A stretch of DNA of 24,643 nucleotides. Source: DASPUH01 sp964518505. Its GTDB lineage: Bacteria; Chloroflexota; Limnocylindria; Limnocylindrales; CSP1-4. Numbering within the stretch: the stretch's first letter is position 1; each line of letters begins with the position of its first letter. Positions 15,257-22,270 of this stretch are shown here, piece by piece. Below the pieces are notes generated by a model. The model was not told the origin of the DNA. It worked only from the letters and a program-made list of their open reading frames with translations, and ran no database searches. The translations under genes and the position numbers were made by a program. The stretch spans positions 1 to 24,643 of the forward strand of contig CAZFGT010000037.1 of assembly GCA_964518505.1 (NCBI GenBank), in the 5' to 3' direction.

Positions 15257-16014
15257 CCGGCTTCATGGTCCTCCTGCGGAAGGAGCTGCTGGAACAATGG
15301 CGGACGACCCGCCTGCCGGTCGTGGCGACCGTCTTCCTGCTGGTCGGCCTGTCGTCACCGCTCCTGGCGCGGTTCACGCCGGAGATCCTGCAGGCGGTCG
15401 GGGGCAGCCAGTTCAGCCTCACGCTGCCCACCCCCACGGCGGCCGACGCGTACGACCAGCTGGCCAAGAACGTGGGCCAGTTCGGGGCCCTCATCGCGGT
15501 GCTGCTGGCGATGGGCTCGGTGGCCACCGAGAAGGAGCGGGGGACGGCGGCCCTCATCCTGACCAAGCCGGCCGGCCGCGGCGCCTTCATCGTCGCCAAG
15601 CTCACGGCCATCGCCGCGACCCTGGGCGTGGCCACCGTCATCGCCGCTGCCGGCGGCTGGTTCTACACGCTGGTCCTGTTCCAGCCGCTTGATGTGGCCG
15701 GGTTCGCGGCGGCGACGGTGCTGACGTGGCTCGCCCTGGTCGCCTTCGCCGCCATCACCCTCTTGGGGAGCACCCTGACCCGTTCCGCCGTCGCCGCGGC
15801 GGGCATCGGTCTCGTAGCGTTCGTCGTCATCGGCATCGTCAGCGTCGTGCCGGGGGTCGGACCGTACCTGCCGACCGGCCTGGGTGCCCCGGCCCGTGCC
15901 CTCGCGCTGGGCCTGCCGGGTGCCGACGCGCTTGGTCCCACGGTGGCCGCTGTCGTACTCATCGTGGCGCTCGTGGCCATCTCCTGGCTGGCGTTCCGCG
16001 ACCAGGAACTGTGA
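15253..16014 (+). CDS. ABC-2 type transporter permease
   Basis: A 253-residue membrane protein with six hydrophobic spans, the length of an ABC-2 permease half. The N-terminus FMVLLRKELLEQWRTTRLPVV is the usual cytoplasmic lead-in to the first span. The coupling-helix region MGSVATEKERGTAALILTKPAGRGAFIVAKL is characteristic. It pairs with the ATPase, with which it shares four bases, and probably with the PLDc_N miniprotein. I rejected the longer open frame beginning further upstream because it lies inside the ATPase gene. Confidence 0.88.
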   Translation: MTGFMVLLRKELLEQWRTTRLPVVATVFLLVGLSSPLLARFTPEILQAVGGSQFSLTLPTPTAADAYDQLAKNVGQFGALIAVLLAMGSVATEKERGTAALILTKPAGRGAFIVAKLTAIAATLGVATVIAAAGGWFYTLVLFQPLDVAGFAAATVLTWLALVAFAAITLLGSTLTRSAVAAAGIGLVAFVVIGIVSVVPGVGPYLPTGLGAPARALALGLPGADALGPTVAAVVLIVALVAISWLAFRDQEL

Positions 16015-16028
16015 GGGCCGGCCGACCG

Positions 16029-16493
16029 ATGGAGATCCGCCGACTCACACCGGATGATCAGGCCCTCGTGCTGGCGGCTGCCCATCTCTTCGATGATCCG
16101 CCGCTGCCCGAGGCCACCGTCAGGTTCCTGGGCCTCCCCGGGCACCATCTGTTCTTCGCCTTCGAGGGGGGCGAGGCGATCGGCTTCATCTCCGGGGTGG
16201 AACTGACGCACCCTGACAAGGGCACGGAGATGTTCCTCTACGAACTCGGGGTGGACGAAGCGCACCAGCGGCACGGGGTGGGCACGGCACTCGTCAGCGC
16301 CCTCGCCTCGCTCGCGGCCGAACGGGGCTGTTACGGCATGTTCGTCCTCACCGAGGCGGACAACGAGCCGGCCCTGCGAACGTACCGGCGGGCCGGCGCA
16401 GGTCCCGATGAGGCGGCGCAGATGCTCACGTGGACGTTCGCCCGCCCGGGGAGCGGGGGAGTCGTTGCACGGCATGACGGATCCGGCAGCTAG
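16029..16493 (+). CDS. GNAT acetyltransferase resembling AAC(3)-I
   Basis: A 154-residue GNAT protein. The strand and acetyl-CoA motif read MFLYELGVDEAHQRHGVGTALVSALASLAAERGCYGMFVLTEADNEPALRTYRRAGA. This layout, especially YELGV-HQRHGVGTALV and the following TEADNEPALRTY, resembles aminoglycoside 3-N-acetyltransferase I and its many relatives of unknown substrate. No resistance role can be concluded. A GAGGG site at 16013-16017, overlapping the permease stop, precedes the ATG. The gene is the last of the ABC unit, and its final codons form one arm of a long stem with the following gap. Confidence 0.82.
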   Translation: MEIRRLTPDDQALVLAAAHLFDDPPLPEATVRFLGLPGHHLFFAFEGGEAIGFISGVELTHPDKGTEMFLYELGVDEAHQRHGVGTALVSALASLAAERGCYGMFVLTEADNEPALRTYRRAGAGPDEAAQMLTWTFARPGSGGVVARHDGSGS

Positions 16494-16592
16494 GACCGAG
16501 CTCGGGCGTCATGTCGTTCGTGCCACGCAACACGCGGCAGCGGAGCCGTGCCGGTGACCCTGTTCCGCCGCCGGATCCGTCGTCGGATGCAA
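16465..16592 (+). ncRNA. Long-range stem at the end of the ABC/GNAT unit, candidate structured 3' end
   Basis: Bases 16474-16487, in the last codons of the GNAT gene, pair with 16570-16583 in 14 consecutive pairs, one of them a T-G wobble (16475/16582). Five more pairs (16465-16469 with 16588-16592) follow after a four-by-four internal loop. The 82 enclosed bases contain the stop codon and a smaller CGGC/GCCG hairpin near 16542-16555. The rest of the gap to 16676 shows a direct repeat of GCCATCCCG but no gene. This is the weakest of the three 3'-end structures, because one arm is coding. Confidence 0.25.
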
Positions 16593-16676
16593 ACCTGGGC
16601 CTGCCATCCCGCCCGACGGACGCGCCATCCCGGGCGGCGAAGGGTCGCCGGTCGCTGGATGGGTCTTCGCGTGCGG

Positions 16677-16689
16677 TAGCATCGCGGCC
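16677..16689 (+). promoter_or_regulatory. -10 box of a leaderless acyl-CoA dehydrogenase transcript
   Basis: TAGCAT at 16677-16682 lies seven bases before the GTG at 16690, with no ribosome binding site between. This matches the TANNNT-to-start spacing seen at 14013 and 6983. Confidence 0.5.
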
Positions 16690-17850
16690 GTGACCGTGCG
16701 CCTGACGCCCGACCAGGTGGCTCTCCGTGATGCCGTGCGCGAGCTGGCCGACGCCAAGATCGCGCCCCGCGCGGCCGAGATCGACGCCAGCGGCGAGTTC
16801 CCCTGGGACGTCGTCAAGCTGCTCGCCGAGCACGACGTGCTGGCCCTGCCGTTCCCCGTGGAGGACGGCGGGCTCGGGGGCGACCTGCTGACGGTCTGCC
16901 TGGCCATCGAGCAGATCAGCCGGGTGTGTGCCACGTCCGGCCTGATCGTGGCCATCCAGGAGCTGGGCTCGCTGCCGCTGATGCTCGCCGGGACGCCCGA
17001 GCAGCACCACCGTTGGTTCCCCGACATGGCCGCCGGCCGGGCGCTGCCGGCCTTCGCCCTGACCGAGGCCGCGGCGGGATCCGACGTGGCCGAGATCCGC
17101 ACCAAGGCGACGCGGGACGGCGACGCGTGGCGGCTCGACGGCGCGAAACGCTTCATCACCCAGGGCAGCGTGGCGAACCTGGTGGCCGTCTTCGTCCGCA
17201 CCGACGATTCCCCTGAGGCCCGCCGCTCGCGGCGCCACCTGAGCTGCTTCATCGTCGAGCGGGACACGCCCGGCTTCAGCGCCGGCAAGGTCGAGCACAA
17301 GATGGGCATCCGCGGGTCGCCCACCGCGGAGCTGCATTTCGACGGTGCCCGGGTCCCCGATGCCAACCGGGTCGGCGAGGTGGGGGAGGGGTTCTCCATC
17401 GCCATGCGGACGCTGGACCGCAGCCGTCCCGGCATCGCCGCCCAAGCGGTGGGCATCGCCCAGGGCGCGACCGAGGTCGCCGCCAGGTACGCCGCCGAGC
17501 GGCGCCAGTTCGGCCGTCCGATCGGCGATCACCAGATGATCACGGCCATGCTGGCCGACATGGCGACCCGCACGGAGGCCGCGCGCCAGCTCCTCTACAC
17601 CGCCTGCGACGAGGTCACGGCCGGCTCGCCAACGGCCAGCCGGTGGTCGGCCATGTGTAAACTCATGGCCGGTGACACGGCCATGGCCGTCACCACCGAT
17701 GCTGTCCAGGTGCTGGGGGGCTACGGGTACGTCACCGACTACCCCGTCGAGCGGATGATGCGTGACGCCAAGATCACGCAGCTCTACGAGGGTACGCAGC
17801 AGATCCAGCGCCTCGTGGTCGGCCGCGATGTCCTCGCTCGCGGCGGCTGA
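16690..17850 (+). CDS. Acyl-CoA dehydrogenase
   Basis: A 386-residue flavoenzyme that introduces the alpha-beta double bond into an acyl-CoA and hands electrons to ETF. The FAD/substrate segment FALTEAAAGSDVAEIRTKA (about 122-140), the ERRQFGRPIGDHQMI segment and the QVLGGYGYVTDYPVERMMRDAKI segment are standard. The catalytic base is probably Glu367 in LYEGTQQIQR, the position used by short- and medium-chain enzymes. The FITQG motif replaces the usual FITN(G/A). It precedes etfB by 24 bases in the same direction, so enzyme and electron acceptor are co-expressed. The chain length of the substrate is unknown. Confidence 0.92.
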   Translation: MTVRLTPDQVALRDAVRELADAKIAPRAAEIDASGEFPWDVVKLLAEHDVLALPFPVEDGGLGGDLLTVCLAIEQISRVCATSGLIVAIQELGSLPLMLAGTPEQHHRWFPDMAAGRALPAFALTEAAAGSDVAEIRTKATRDGDAWRLDGAKRFITQGSVANLVAVFVRTDDSPEARRSRRHLSCFIVERDTPGFSAGKVEHKMGIRGSPTAELHFDGARVPDANRVGEVGEGFSIAMRTLDRSRPGIAAQAVGIAQGATEVAARYAAERRQFGRPIGDHQMITAMLADMATRTEAARQLLYTACDEVTAGSPTASRWSAMCKLMAGDTAMAVTTDAVQVLGGYGYVTDYPVERMMRDAKITQLYEGTQQIQRLVVGRDVLARGG

Positions 17851-17874
17851 GGCCACGTGCAGGGAGAGCCTTCG

Positions 17875-18654
17875 TTGCGCATCGTCGTCCTCGTCAAGGC
17901 CGTGCCCATCGTGGGCAACGAGCGGCTGGGCGACGACCGCCGCGTGGACCGCGCCAACGGCCTGGAGGCCAACGGCAACGACGAGTACACGCTGGAGGCC
18001 GCGCTCAAGCTGACCGAAGCCCACGGCGGCGAGGTCACCCTCGTGACGATGGGCCCCGCGCCCGCGGCGGAGGCGCTGCGCAAGGGGCTGGCCATGGGCG
18101 CCGCACGAGCGGTCCACGTCAGCGATCCAGCCCTCGCCGGCTCGGATGCGCGGACCACCGCGACCGTGCTGGCCGCCGCGATCCGGCGCCTGGAGTACGA
18201 CCTCGTCTTCGCCGGAGCCGACACCTCGGACGGGCTGGGCGGCGTCGTCGCGCCATGGCTCGCCGCGCTGCTCGGCCTGCCCTACCTCTCGTATGGCAGC
18301 CGCATCGAGCCCGGCCCGGACGGCACGACCATCCAGGTCCGTCGCCTGGGGGCGCGCGGCTACGACCTCCTGGAAGCGCCCATGCCGGCCCTCGTGATGG
18401 GCACGCAGGTCCTTGGTGAGCCGCGCTATCCCTCGCTCCGCGGCATCATGCAGGCCCGTACCAAGGAGATCGCCACCTGGTCGCTGGCCGACCTGGGGAT
18501 CGCGCCCGACACGGTCGGCGCGGGCGTGGCCGGCAGCCGTGTCACGTCCACGGCGCTGCCGCCGCCACGGGCGGGCGCCACGGTCGTGCGCGAGGCGCCC
18601 GACGCGGCGGTCGCCCAGCTCGTGGACTTCCTGGCCGCGCGGCGCCTGATCTGA
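17875..18654 (+). CDS. etfB: Electron transfer flavoprotein beta subunit
   Basis: A 259-residue EtfB, the AMP-binding subunit of the electron carrier that accepts electrons from acyl-CoA dehydrogenases. The N-terminus reads RIVVLVKAVPIVGN, followed by the family segments ANGNDEYTLEAALKL, VTLVTMGPAPAAEALRKGLAMGAARAVHV and DLVFAGADTSDGLGGVVAPWLAALLGLP. I chose the TTG at 17875 because AGGGAGAG lies six bases before it and the protein then begins like other EtfB proteins. An in-frame GTG at 17857 would add six residues. The stop shares its A with the etfA start, so the two subunits are made together. Confidence 0.93.
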   Translation: MRIVVLVKAVPIVGNERLGDDRRVDRANGLEANGNDEYTLEAALKLTEAHGGEVTLVTMGPAPAAEALRKGLAMGAARAVHVSDPALAGSDARTTATVLAAAIRRLEYDLVFAGADTSDGLGGVVAPWLAALLGLPYLSYGSRIEPGPDGTTIQVRRLGARGYDLLEAPMPALVMGTQVLGEPRYPSLRGIMQARTKEIATWSLADLGIAPDTVGAGVAGSRVTSTALPPPRAGATVVREAPDAAVAQLVDFLAARRLI

Positions 18655-19643
18655 TGCCCGGCGCCATCTGGGCCATCGCCGAACTGGATGAGGAGGGCCA
18701 GCCGACCCGCCTCGCCCAGGAGCTGGCAACGCTCGCCCGAGGGTTGGCCGCGGACGCCGGTGCCGATGCCGTCGGCGTCGTGCTGGGCGCCGGAGCCTCG
18801 ACGGTCCAGGCGGCGGGCACCGCCCTCGCGGCCTATCTGCCGGTCGTCCTCACCGTGGATATCCCGGGCGCGGCCGAACACGCCGTCGCCGCGGCGGCTG
18901 CGCCCGCCCTCGCCGCCCTGGTGCGGGAGCGCAGGCCGGCCGTGGTGCTGGTCGGTTCATCGCCCGATGGCAAGGACCTGGCCGGGGCGCTCGCCGGGCT
19001 GCTCGACCGGGCCGTGCTCGTGAACGGCGCCGCCGTGCGCTGGACCGATGGCGCGCCGTCCGTGGAGATGAGCACCTTCGGCGGCCGCCTCGTGACCCAG
19101 AGCATGCCCACGGTCGACGAGATCCTCATCCTCGTCCGCCCGGGCAGCATCACCGCCGAAGCCGCCGCCAAGCCGGGCACGGTCACGGCCGTCATGCCCG
19201 CTGCCACCGACACCCTGCCGCTCGTGCGCGTCGTGGAGCGGGTGCAGGCTGAAGCCGCTGCCGCGTCGATCGATGACGCGCGCATCATCGTGGCCGGCGG
19301 CCGGGGTGTGGGCGGGCCCGACGGCTTTGGCGTCATCCGCGACCTTGCCGACGCGCTGGGTGGGGCGGTGGGGGCGACCCGCGCGGTGGTCGATGCGGGG
19401 TGGATCGCCTACAGCCAGCAGATCGGCCAGACCGGCAAGATCGTCAAGCCTGCGCTGTATATGGCGGTCGGCATCAGCGGCGCCATCCAGCACAAGGTGG
19501 GCATGCAGACCTCCGGCACGATCGTGGCCATCAACCGCGATCCGGATGCGCCCATCGTCGAGTTCGCCGACCTCGTCGTGATCGGCGACCTGTTCGAGAT
19601 CGTGCCCCGCCTGACGGCCGCCCTGCGCGCGCGGCAGGCCTGA
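18654..19643 (+). CDS. etfA: Electron transfer flavoprotein alpha subunit
   Basis: A 329-residue EtfA carrying the FAD-binding C-terminal domain. The signature is intact: GGRGVGGPDGFGVIRDLADALGGAVGATRAVVDAGWI, then QIGQTGKIVKPALYMAVGISGAIQHKVGMQTSGTIVAINRDPDAPIVEFADLVVIGDLFEIVP. The N-terminal domain is shorter and Ala-rich. The ATG overlaps the etfB stop by one base. With the dehydrogenase upstream it forms a complete acyl-CoA to ETF module. No FixC/ETF-QO gene is seen, so an EMO-type protein such as the one at 11655-13784 is the likely outlet; this link is inference. Confidence 0.95.
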   Translation: MPGAIWAIAELDEEGQPTRLAQELATLARGLAADAGADAVGVVLGAGASTVQAAGTALAAYLPVVLTVDIPGAAEHAVAAAAAPALAALVRERRPAVVLVGSSPDGKDLAGALAGLLDRAVLVNGAAVRWTDGAPSVEMSTFGGRLVTQSMPTVDEILILVRPGSITAEAAAKPGTVTAVMPAATDTLPLVRVVERVQAEAAAASIDDARIIVAGGRGVGGPDGFGVIRDLADALGGAVGATRAVVDAGWIAYSQQIGQTGKIVKPALYMAVGISGAIQHKVGMQTSGTIVAINRDPDAPIVEFADLVVIGDLFEIVPRLTAALRARQA

Positions 19644-19653
19644 TCCGACGCCC

Positions 19654-20202
19654 ATGGGCGCCATCGTCCTGCCCCTGCTGCTTGCCCTCCTGCTCCTGTA
19701 CGTGCTGGTCTACTTCGCCCGCGCGGCCGGCCAGGCCCTGGCCCGGTCCCGCGAGGTGACCCGCTTCCAGTTCGAGGCCAAGGCCCTCCTGGCCCAGGTC
19801 GATCCCATCCTGGAGGGCCTCGCCGCGAGGACCGACTCGGCCCGCCGCCAGCTGCTCCCGCCGGATGAGATCCTGCCCGACCTGGAAAGCGGTACGACCA
19901 CGCTCGAGGCCGCCCGGGCGACCGCCGACCAGATCAAGGCGCCGCAGCACGGCCGCGTCCTGCGCGACGCGATGGGCGAAGACGTGGACCGCGCCATCCG
20001 CGCCGTGGCCATGATCCAGCACGGCTGCCAGCAGGCGCTCAGCGGCTACGGGCGTGGCGCGGAGCTTGAGGCCCAGACCGCCGTCAAGCGTGGCTACCTG
20101 AACCTGCTCCATGCCCGCGAGAGCCTCGCCGGCCATGTCGCCGAGGCCGTCCGGCTGGAGCCCCTGACGCCCCAGCGGGCACCCCGCCGAGCCCGTATGT
20201 AG
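19654..20202 (+). CDS. Uncharacterised membrane-anchored protein
   Basis: A 182-residue protein of no family I recognise. Residues 4-24 are one hydrophobic span (VLPLLLALLLLYVLVYFARAA) and the rest is soluble and probably cytoplasmic. It is mostly helical with Arg, Ala and Glu, with features such as REVTRFQFEAKALLAQVDPILEG and VKRGYLNLLHARESLAGHVAEAVRLEP. It ends in a basic tail, RAPRRARM. It begins ten bases after the etfA stop, so it is probably co-transcribed with the ETF genes. Its stop codon, TAG at 20200-20202, forms part of the first half-site of the NrdR-box-like repeat before nrdR. Confidence 0.7.
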   Translation: MGAIVLPLLLALLLLYVLVYFARAAGQALARSREVTRFQFEAKALLAQVDPILEGLAARTDSARRQLLPPDEILPDLESGTTTLEAARATADQIKAPQHGRVLRDAMGEDVDRAIRAVAMIQHGCQQALSGYGRGAELEAQTAVKRGYLNLLHARESLAGHVAEAVRLEPLTPQRAPRRARM

Positions 20203-20238
20203 TGGTAGCCTTGGGGGCGCACCACTAGGGGTAGTGGT
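20200..20238 (+). promoter_or_regulatory. NrdR-box-like palindrome and upstream half-site before nrdR
   Basis: ACCACTA-GGGG-TAGTGGT at 20221-20238 is a perfect palindrome containing CACTA-N4-TAGTG, the spacing of the known 16-base NrdR box. A second TAGTGGT half-site lies at 20200-20206, 32 bases upstream of the matching half-site at 20232-20238. That is the usual three-turn spacing of paired NrdR boxes, although its left half is not conserved. The element ends 24 bases before the nrdR start, so autoregulation is likely. Confidence 0.6.
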
Positions 20239-20262
20239 CGTGAAGTGGAGGGCCATCGGACC

Positions 20263-20769
20263 GTGCGCTGCCCGGCCTGCGGCGAGCAGGACACTCGGGT
20301 GATCGATTCGCGCGACCAGGACGAGGGCGCGCTGATCCGCCGCCGCCGCGAATGCGTGGCCTGCGGGACCCGCTTCACCACCGTCGAGCAAGTCGCCGCC
20401 GCGCGCCTCGTGGTCGTCAAGCGCGACGGCCGGCGCGAGGAGTTCGACCGCGACAAGCTGGCCGACGGCCTGGCCCGTTCCCTGACGCGACGACCGGTGC
20501 CGGAGACCGCGGCGGTGGACGCGGCCGACGCGATCGAGGCCATCCTGCGGGCGGAGGGCGTGACCGACGTCCCGTCCCGGCGCATCGGCGAGCTGGCCAT
20601 GGATCGCCTGCGGCAGCTGGACCAGATCGCCTACATCCGGTTCGCCAGCGTGTACCAGAGCTTCGAGGACATCGAGCAGCTCAAGCGCGAGGTGGACGCC
20701 CTGCTGGCCGACCGGTCGTCGTCGGGCCGCAGCCCCGAGGTGGTCGCTGTGCCACGCAAGGCCGGCTGA
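20263..20769 (+). CDS. nrdR: Transcriptional repressor NrdR
   Basis: A 168-residue repressor of ribonucleotide reductase genes. An N-terminal zinc ribbon (Cys3, Cys6, Cys31, Cys34; MRCPACGEQDTRVIDSR) is followed by an ATP-cone domain (LVVVKRDGRREEFDRDKL onward) that senses ATP/dATP. The Tyr-containing segment IAYIRFASVYQSFEDIEQL is typical. I chose the GTG at 20263 because NrdR proteins begin MRCP and GGAGGG lies at 20248-20253. A GTG at 20245 would add six residues. A palindrome resembling its own operator lies just upstream. It is followed one base later by dcd, tying regulation of dNTP supply to dUMP production. No ribonucleotide reductase gene is in the window. Confidence 0.94.
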   Translation: MRCPACGEQDTRVIDSRDQDEGALIRRRRECVACGTRFTTVEQVAAARLVVVKRDGRREEFDRDKLADGLARSLTRRPVPETAAVDAADAIEAILRAEGVTDVPSRRIGELAMDRLRQLDQIAYIRFASVYQSFEDIEQLKREVDALLADRSSSGRSPEVVAVPRKAG

Positions 20770-20770
20770 C

Positions 20771-21385
20771 GTGTCCGTCCTCTCCGATCGCGACATCCGC
20801 GCGGCGCTCCAGGCGGGCCACATCCGCGTCGATCCGTACGATCCAACGTGCCTCCAGCCCTCGTCGGTGGACCTCCACCTCGACGGCGCCTTCCGCGTCT
20901 TCCGCAACAACCGCTACCCGTACATCGACGTGCGCCAGGCGCAGCCCGACCTGACCGAGCTGGTGACCATCGACGCCGACGAGCCATTCATCCTCCATCC
21001 CGGCGAGTTCGTCCTGGGCCAGACGCTCGAATGGGTGGAGCTGCCGGACGACCTGGTGGCGCGCCTGGAGGGCAAGTCCAGCCTGGGCCGCCTGGGCCTC
21101 CTCATCCATTCCACGGCCGGCTACGTCGATCCCGGCTGGAAGGGCAACCTGACCCTGGAGCTGTCCAACGTGGCCAACCTGCCGATCGCCCTCTATCGGG
21201 GCATGAAGATCGGCCAGATCAGCTTCTTCCGCATGAGCAGCCCGGTCGAGCGGCCCTACGGTTCCAAGGAGCTGGGGTCCAAGTACCAGGGTCAGTCGTC
21301 GCCCACCGAATCGGCCTTCTACCGCGACTTCGAGCGCGATCGCCGGTCGGTCAAGGGTGGGCCGCGGCGACCCGCCGGCGGCTGA
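20771..21385 (+). CDS. dcd: dCTP deaminase, probably the dUMP-forming (bifunctional) type
   Basis: A 204-residue trimeric-fold enzyme deaminating dCTP. The active-site block GKSSLGRLG is at 101-109, followed by HSTAGYVDPGWKGNLTLELSN (113-133) with Glu130 as the likely catalytic residue. The HSTAG segment and the GSKYQGQ end resemble the Mycobacterium tuberculosis bifunctional dCTP deaminase/dUTPase rather than the E. coli enzyme, which has VHVTA. That suggests direct formation of dUMP, avoiding free dUTP. About 20 Arg-rich residues extend past the usual end. The GTG start lies one base after the nrdR stop. Subtype assignment is inference from motifs. Confidence 0.92.
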   Translation: MSVLSDRDIRAALQAGHIRVDPYDPTCLQPSSVDLHLDGAFRVFRNNRYPYIDVRQAQPDLTELVTIDADEPFILHPGEFVLGQTLEWVELPDDLVARLEGKSSLGRLGLLIHSTAGYVDPGWKGNLTLELSNVANLPIALYRGMKIGQISFFRMSSPVERPYGSKELGSKYQGQSSPTESAFYRDFERDRRSVKGGPRRPAGG

Positions 21386-21409
21386 CCGGCCGGCCTTGGA
21401 CGCATCCGG

Positions 21410-22270
21410 ATGACCCTCAACGACCACGTCGACTGGCGTGCCGAGCTGGGCGGCGGCACGCGCGTCGCCCTGATCCAGGCTGGCACCTTCACCTCCGACG
21501 CCGGCACGCTGCTGGGCCCCGTGCCGCGCGTGCTGTGGGAGCGGCTGGTGGCCGATGAGCTCAACCCCGACAGCACCCTCACCCAGGCGCTCAACTGCCT
21601 GCTGGTCGAGACGCCGGCCGGGCGGGTGCTGGTGGAGACGGGCGTCGGCGACCGCCTGGATGTCCGCACGCGGACGCAGCGCGGCGTGTCCGGTCCCTGG
21701 ATCGTGCCTGCCCTGGCCGCGGCCCGCTTCGACGCGAGTTCCGTCGATGTCGTGGCCCTGAGCCACCTCCATTGGGATCACTCGGGCGGCCTCCTCGACG
21801 CGTCCGGAGCGTCCGCGTTCCCACGGGCGCGGCTCGTGGCGCAACGCCTCGAGTGGGAGTTCGCCATGGGCTCCAACCTGCGGCTCCAGGCCTCGTACGA
21901 GCAGGACGAGTTGCGGCTCGTGGAACCGGCCGGCCTCGCCGGTGCCGCCGACGGCACCGCGGAGGTGCTGCCCGGCGTCCAGGTGATCCGCACCGGCGGC
22001 CATTCGGGCGGCCACCAGGCGGTCGTCGTGCGGGGCCCGTCGGGCACGGTGGCGTTCTTTGGCGACCTGTGCATGCGGCCGTGGAGCACGAATCCGCGCT
22101 GGGTGACCGCGTTCGATGACTTCCCGCTGACGAGCGTCGAGGTCAAGGCCACCCTCTTCCGGCAGGCGGCCGACGAGGACTGGACGGTCGTTCTGTCGCA
22201 CGAGCCGCGCCGCCCGGTCGGCCGCTTCCGCCGCGACGGCGAGCGCATCCGCTTCGAGGCGCTCGTCTAG
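21410..22270 (+). CDS. Metallo-beta-lactamase-fold hydrolase
   Basis: A 286-residue MBL-fold protein. The zinc motif HLHWDHSGG is at residues 119-127 (His119, His121, Asp123, His124). Later ligands are visible in RTGGHSGGHQ, in FFGDLC and in SHEPRRP near the end. Such enzymes include lactonases, phosphodiesterases and other hydrolases; the N-terminal part (VALIQAGTFTSDAGTLLG, then a variable cap, then TQALNCLLVETPAGRVLVETG) resembles the quorum-lactonase-like branch but does not fix a substrate. It starts 24 bases after dcd with a weak ribosome binding site, so it may share the nrdR-dcd transcript. Confidence 0.85.
   Translation: MTLNDHVDWRAELGGGTRVALIQAGTFTSDAGTLLGPVPRVLWERLVADELNPDSTLTQALNCLLVETPAGRVLVETGVGDRLDVRTRTQRGVSGPWIVPALAAARFDASSVDVVALSHLHWDHSGGLLDASGASAFPRARLVAQRLEWEFAMGSNLRLQASYEQDELRLVEPAGLAGAADGTAEVLPGVQVIRTGGHSGGHQAVVVRGPSGTVAFFGDLCMRPWSTNPRWVTAFDDFPLTSVEVKATLFRQAADEDWTVVLSHEPRRPVGRFRRDGERIRFEALV

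Noticed and set aside
16029..16493. Calling the GNAT an aminoglycoside resistance gene
   Set aside because: Similarity is to the fold and motif layout only; many chromosomal relatives have other substrates.
16602..16634. Direct repeat GCCATCCCG as part of a repeat array
   Set aside because: Only two short copies in GC-rich sequence; no periodic spacing or further copies.
16426..18729. A 767-residue minus-strand reading frame
   Set aside because: It is antisense to the acyl-CoA dehydrogenase and etfB genes, which show clear family motifs.
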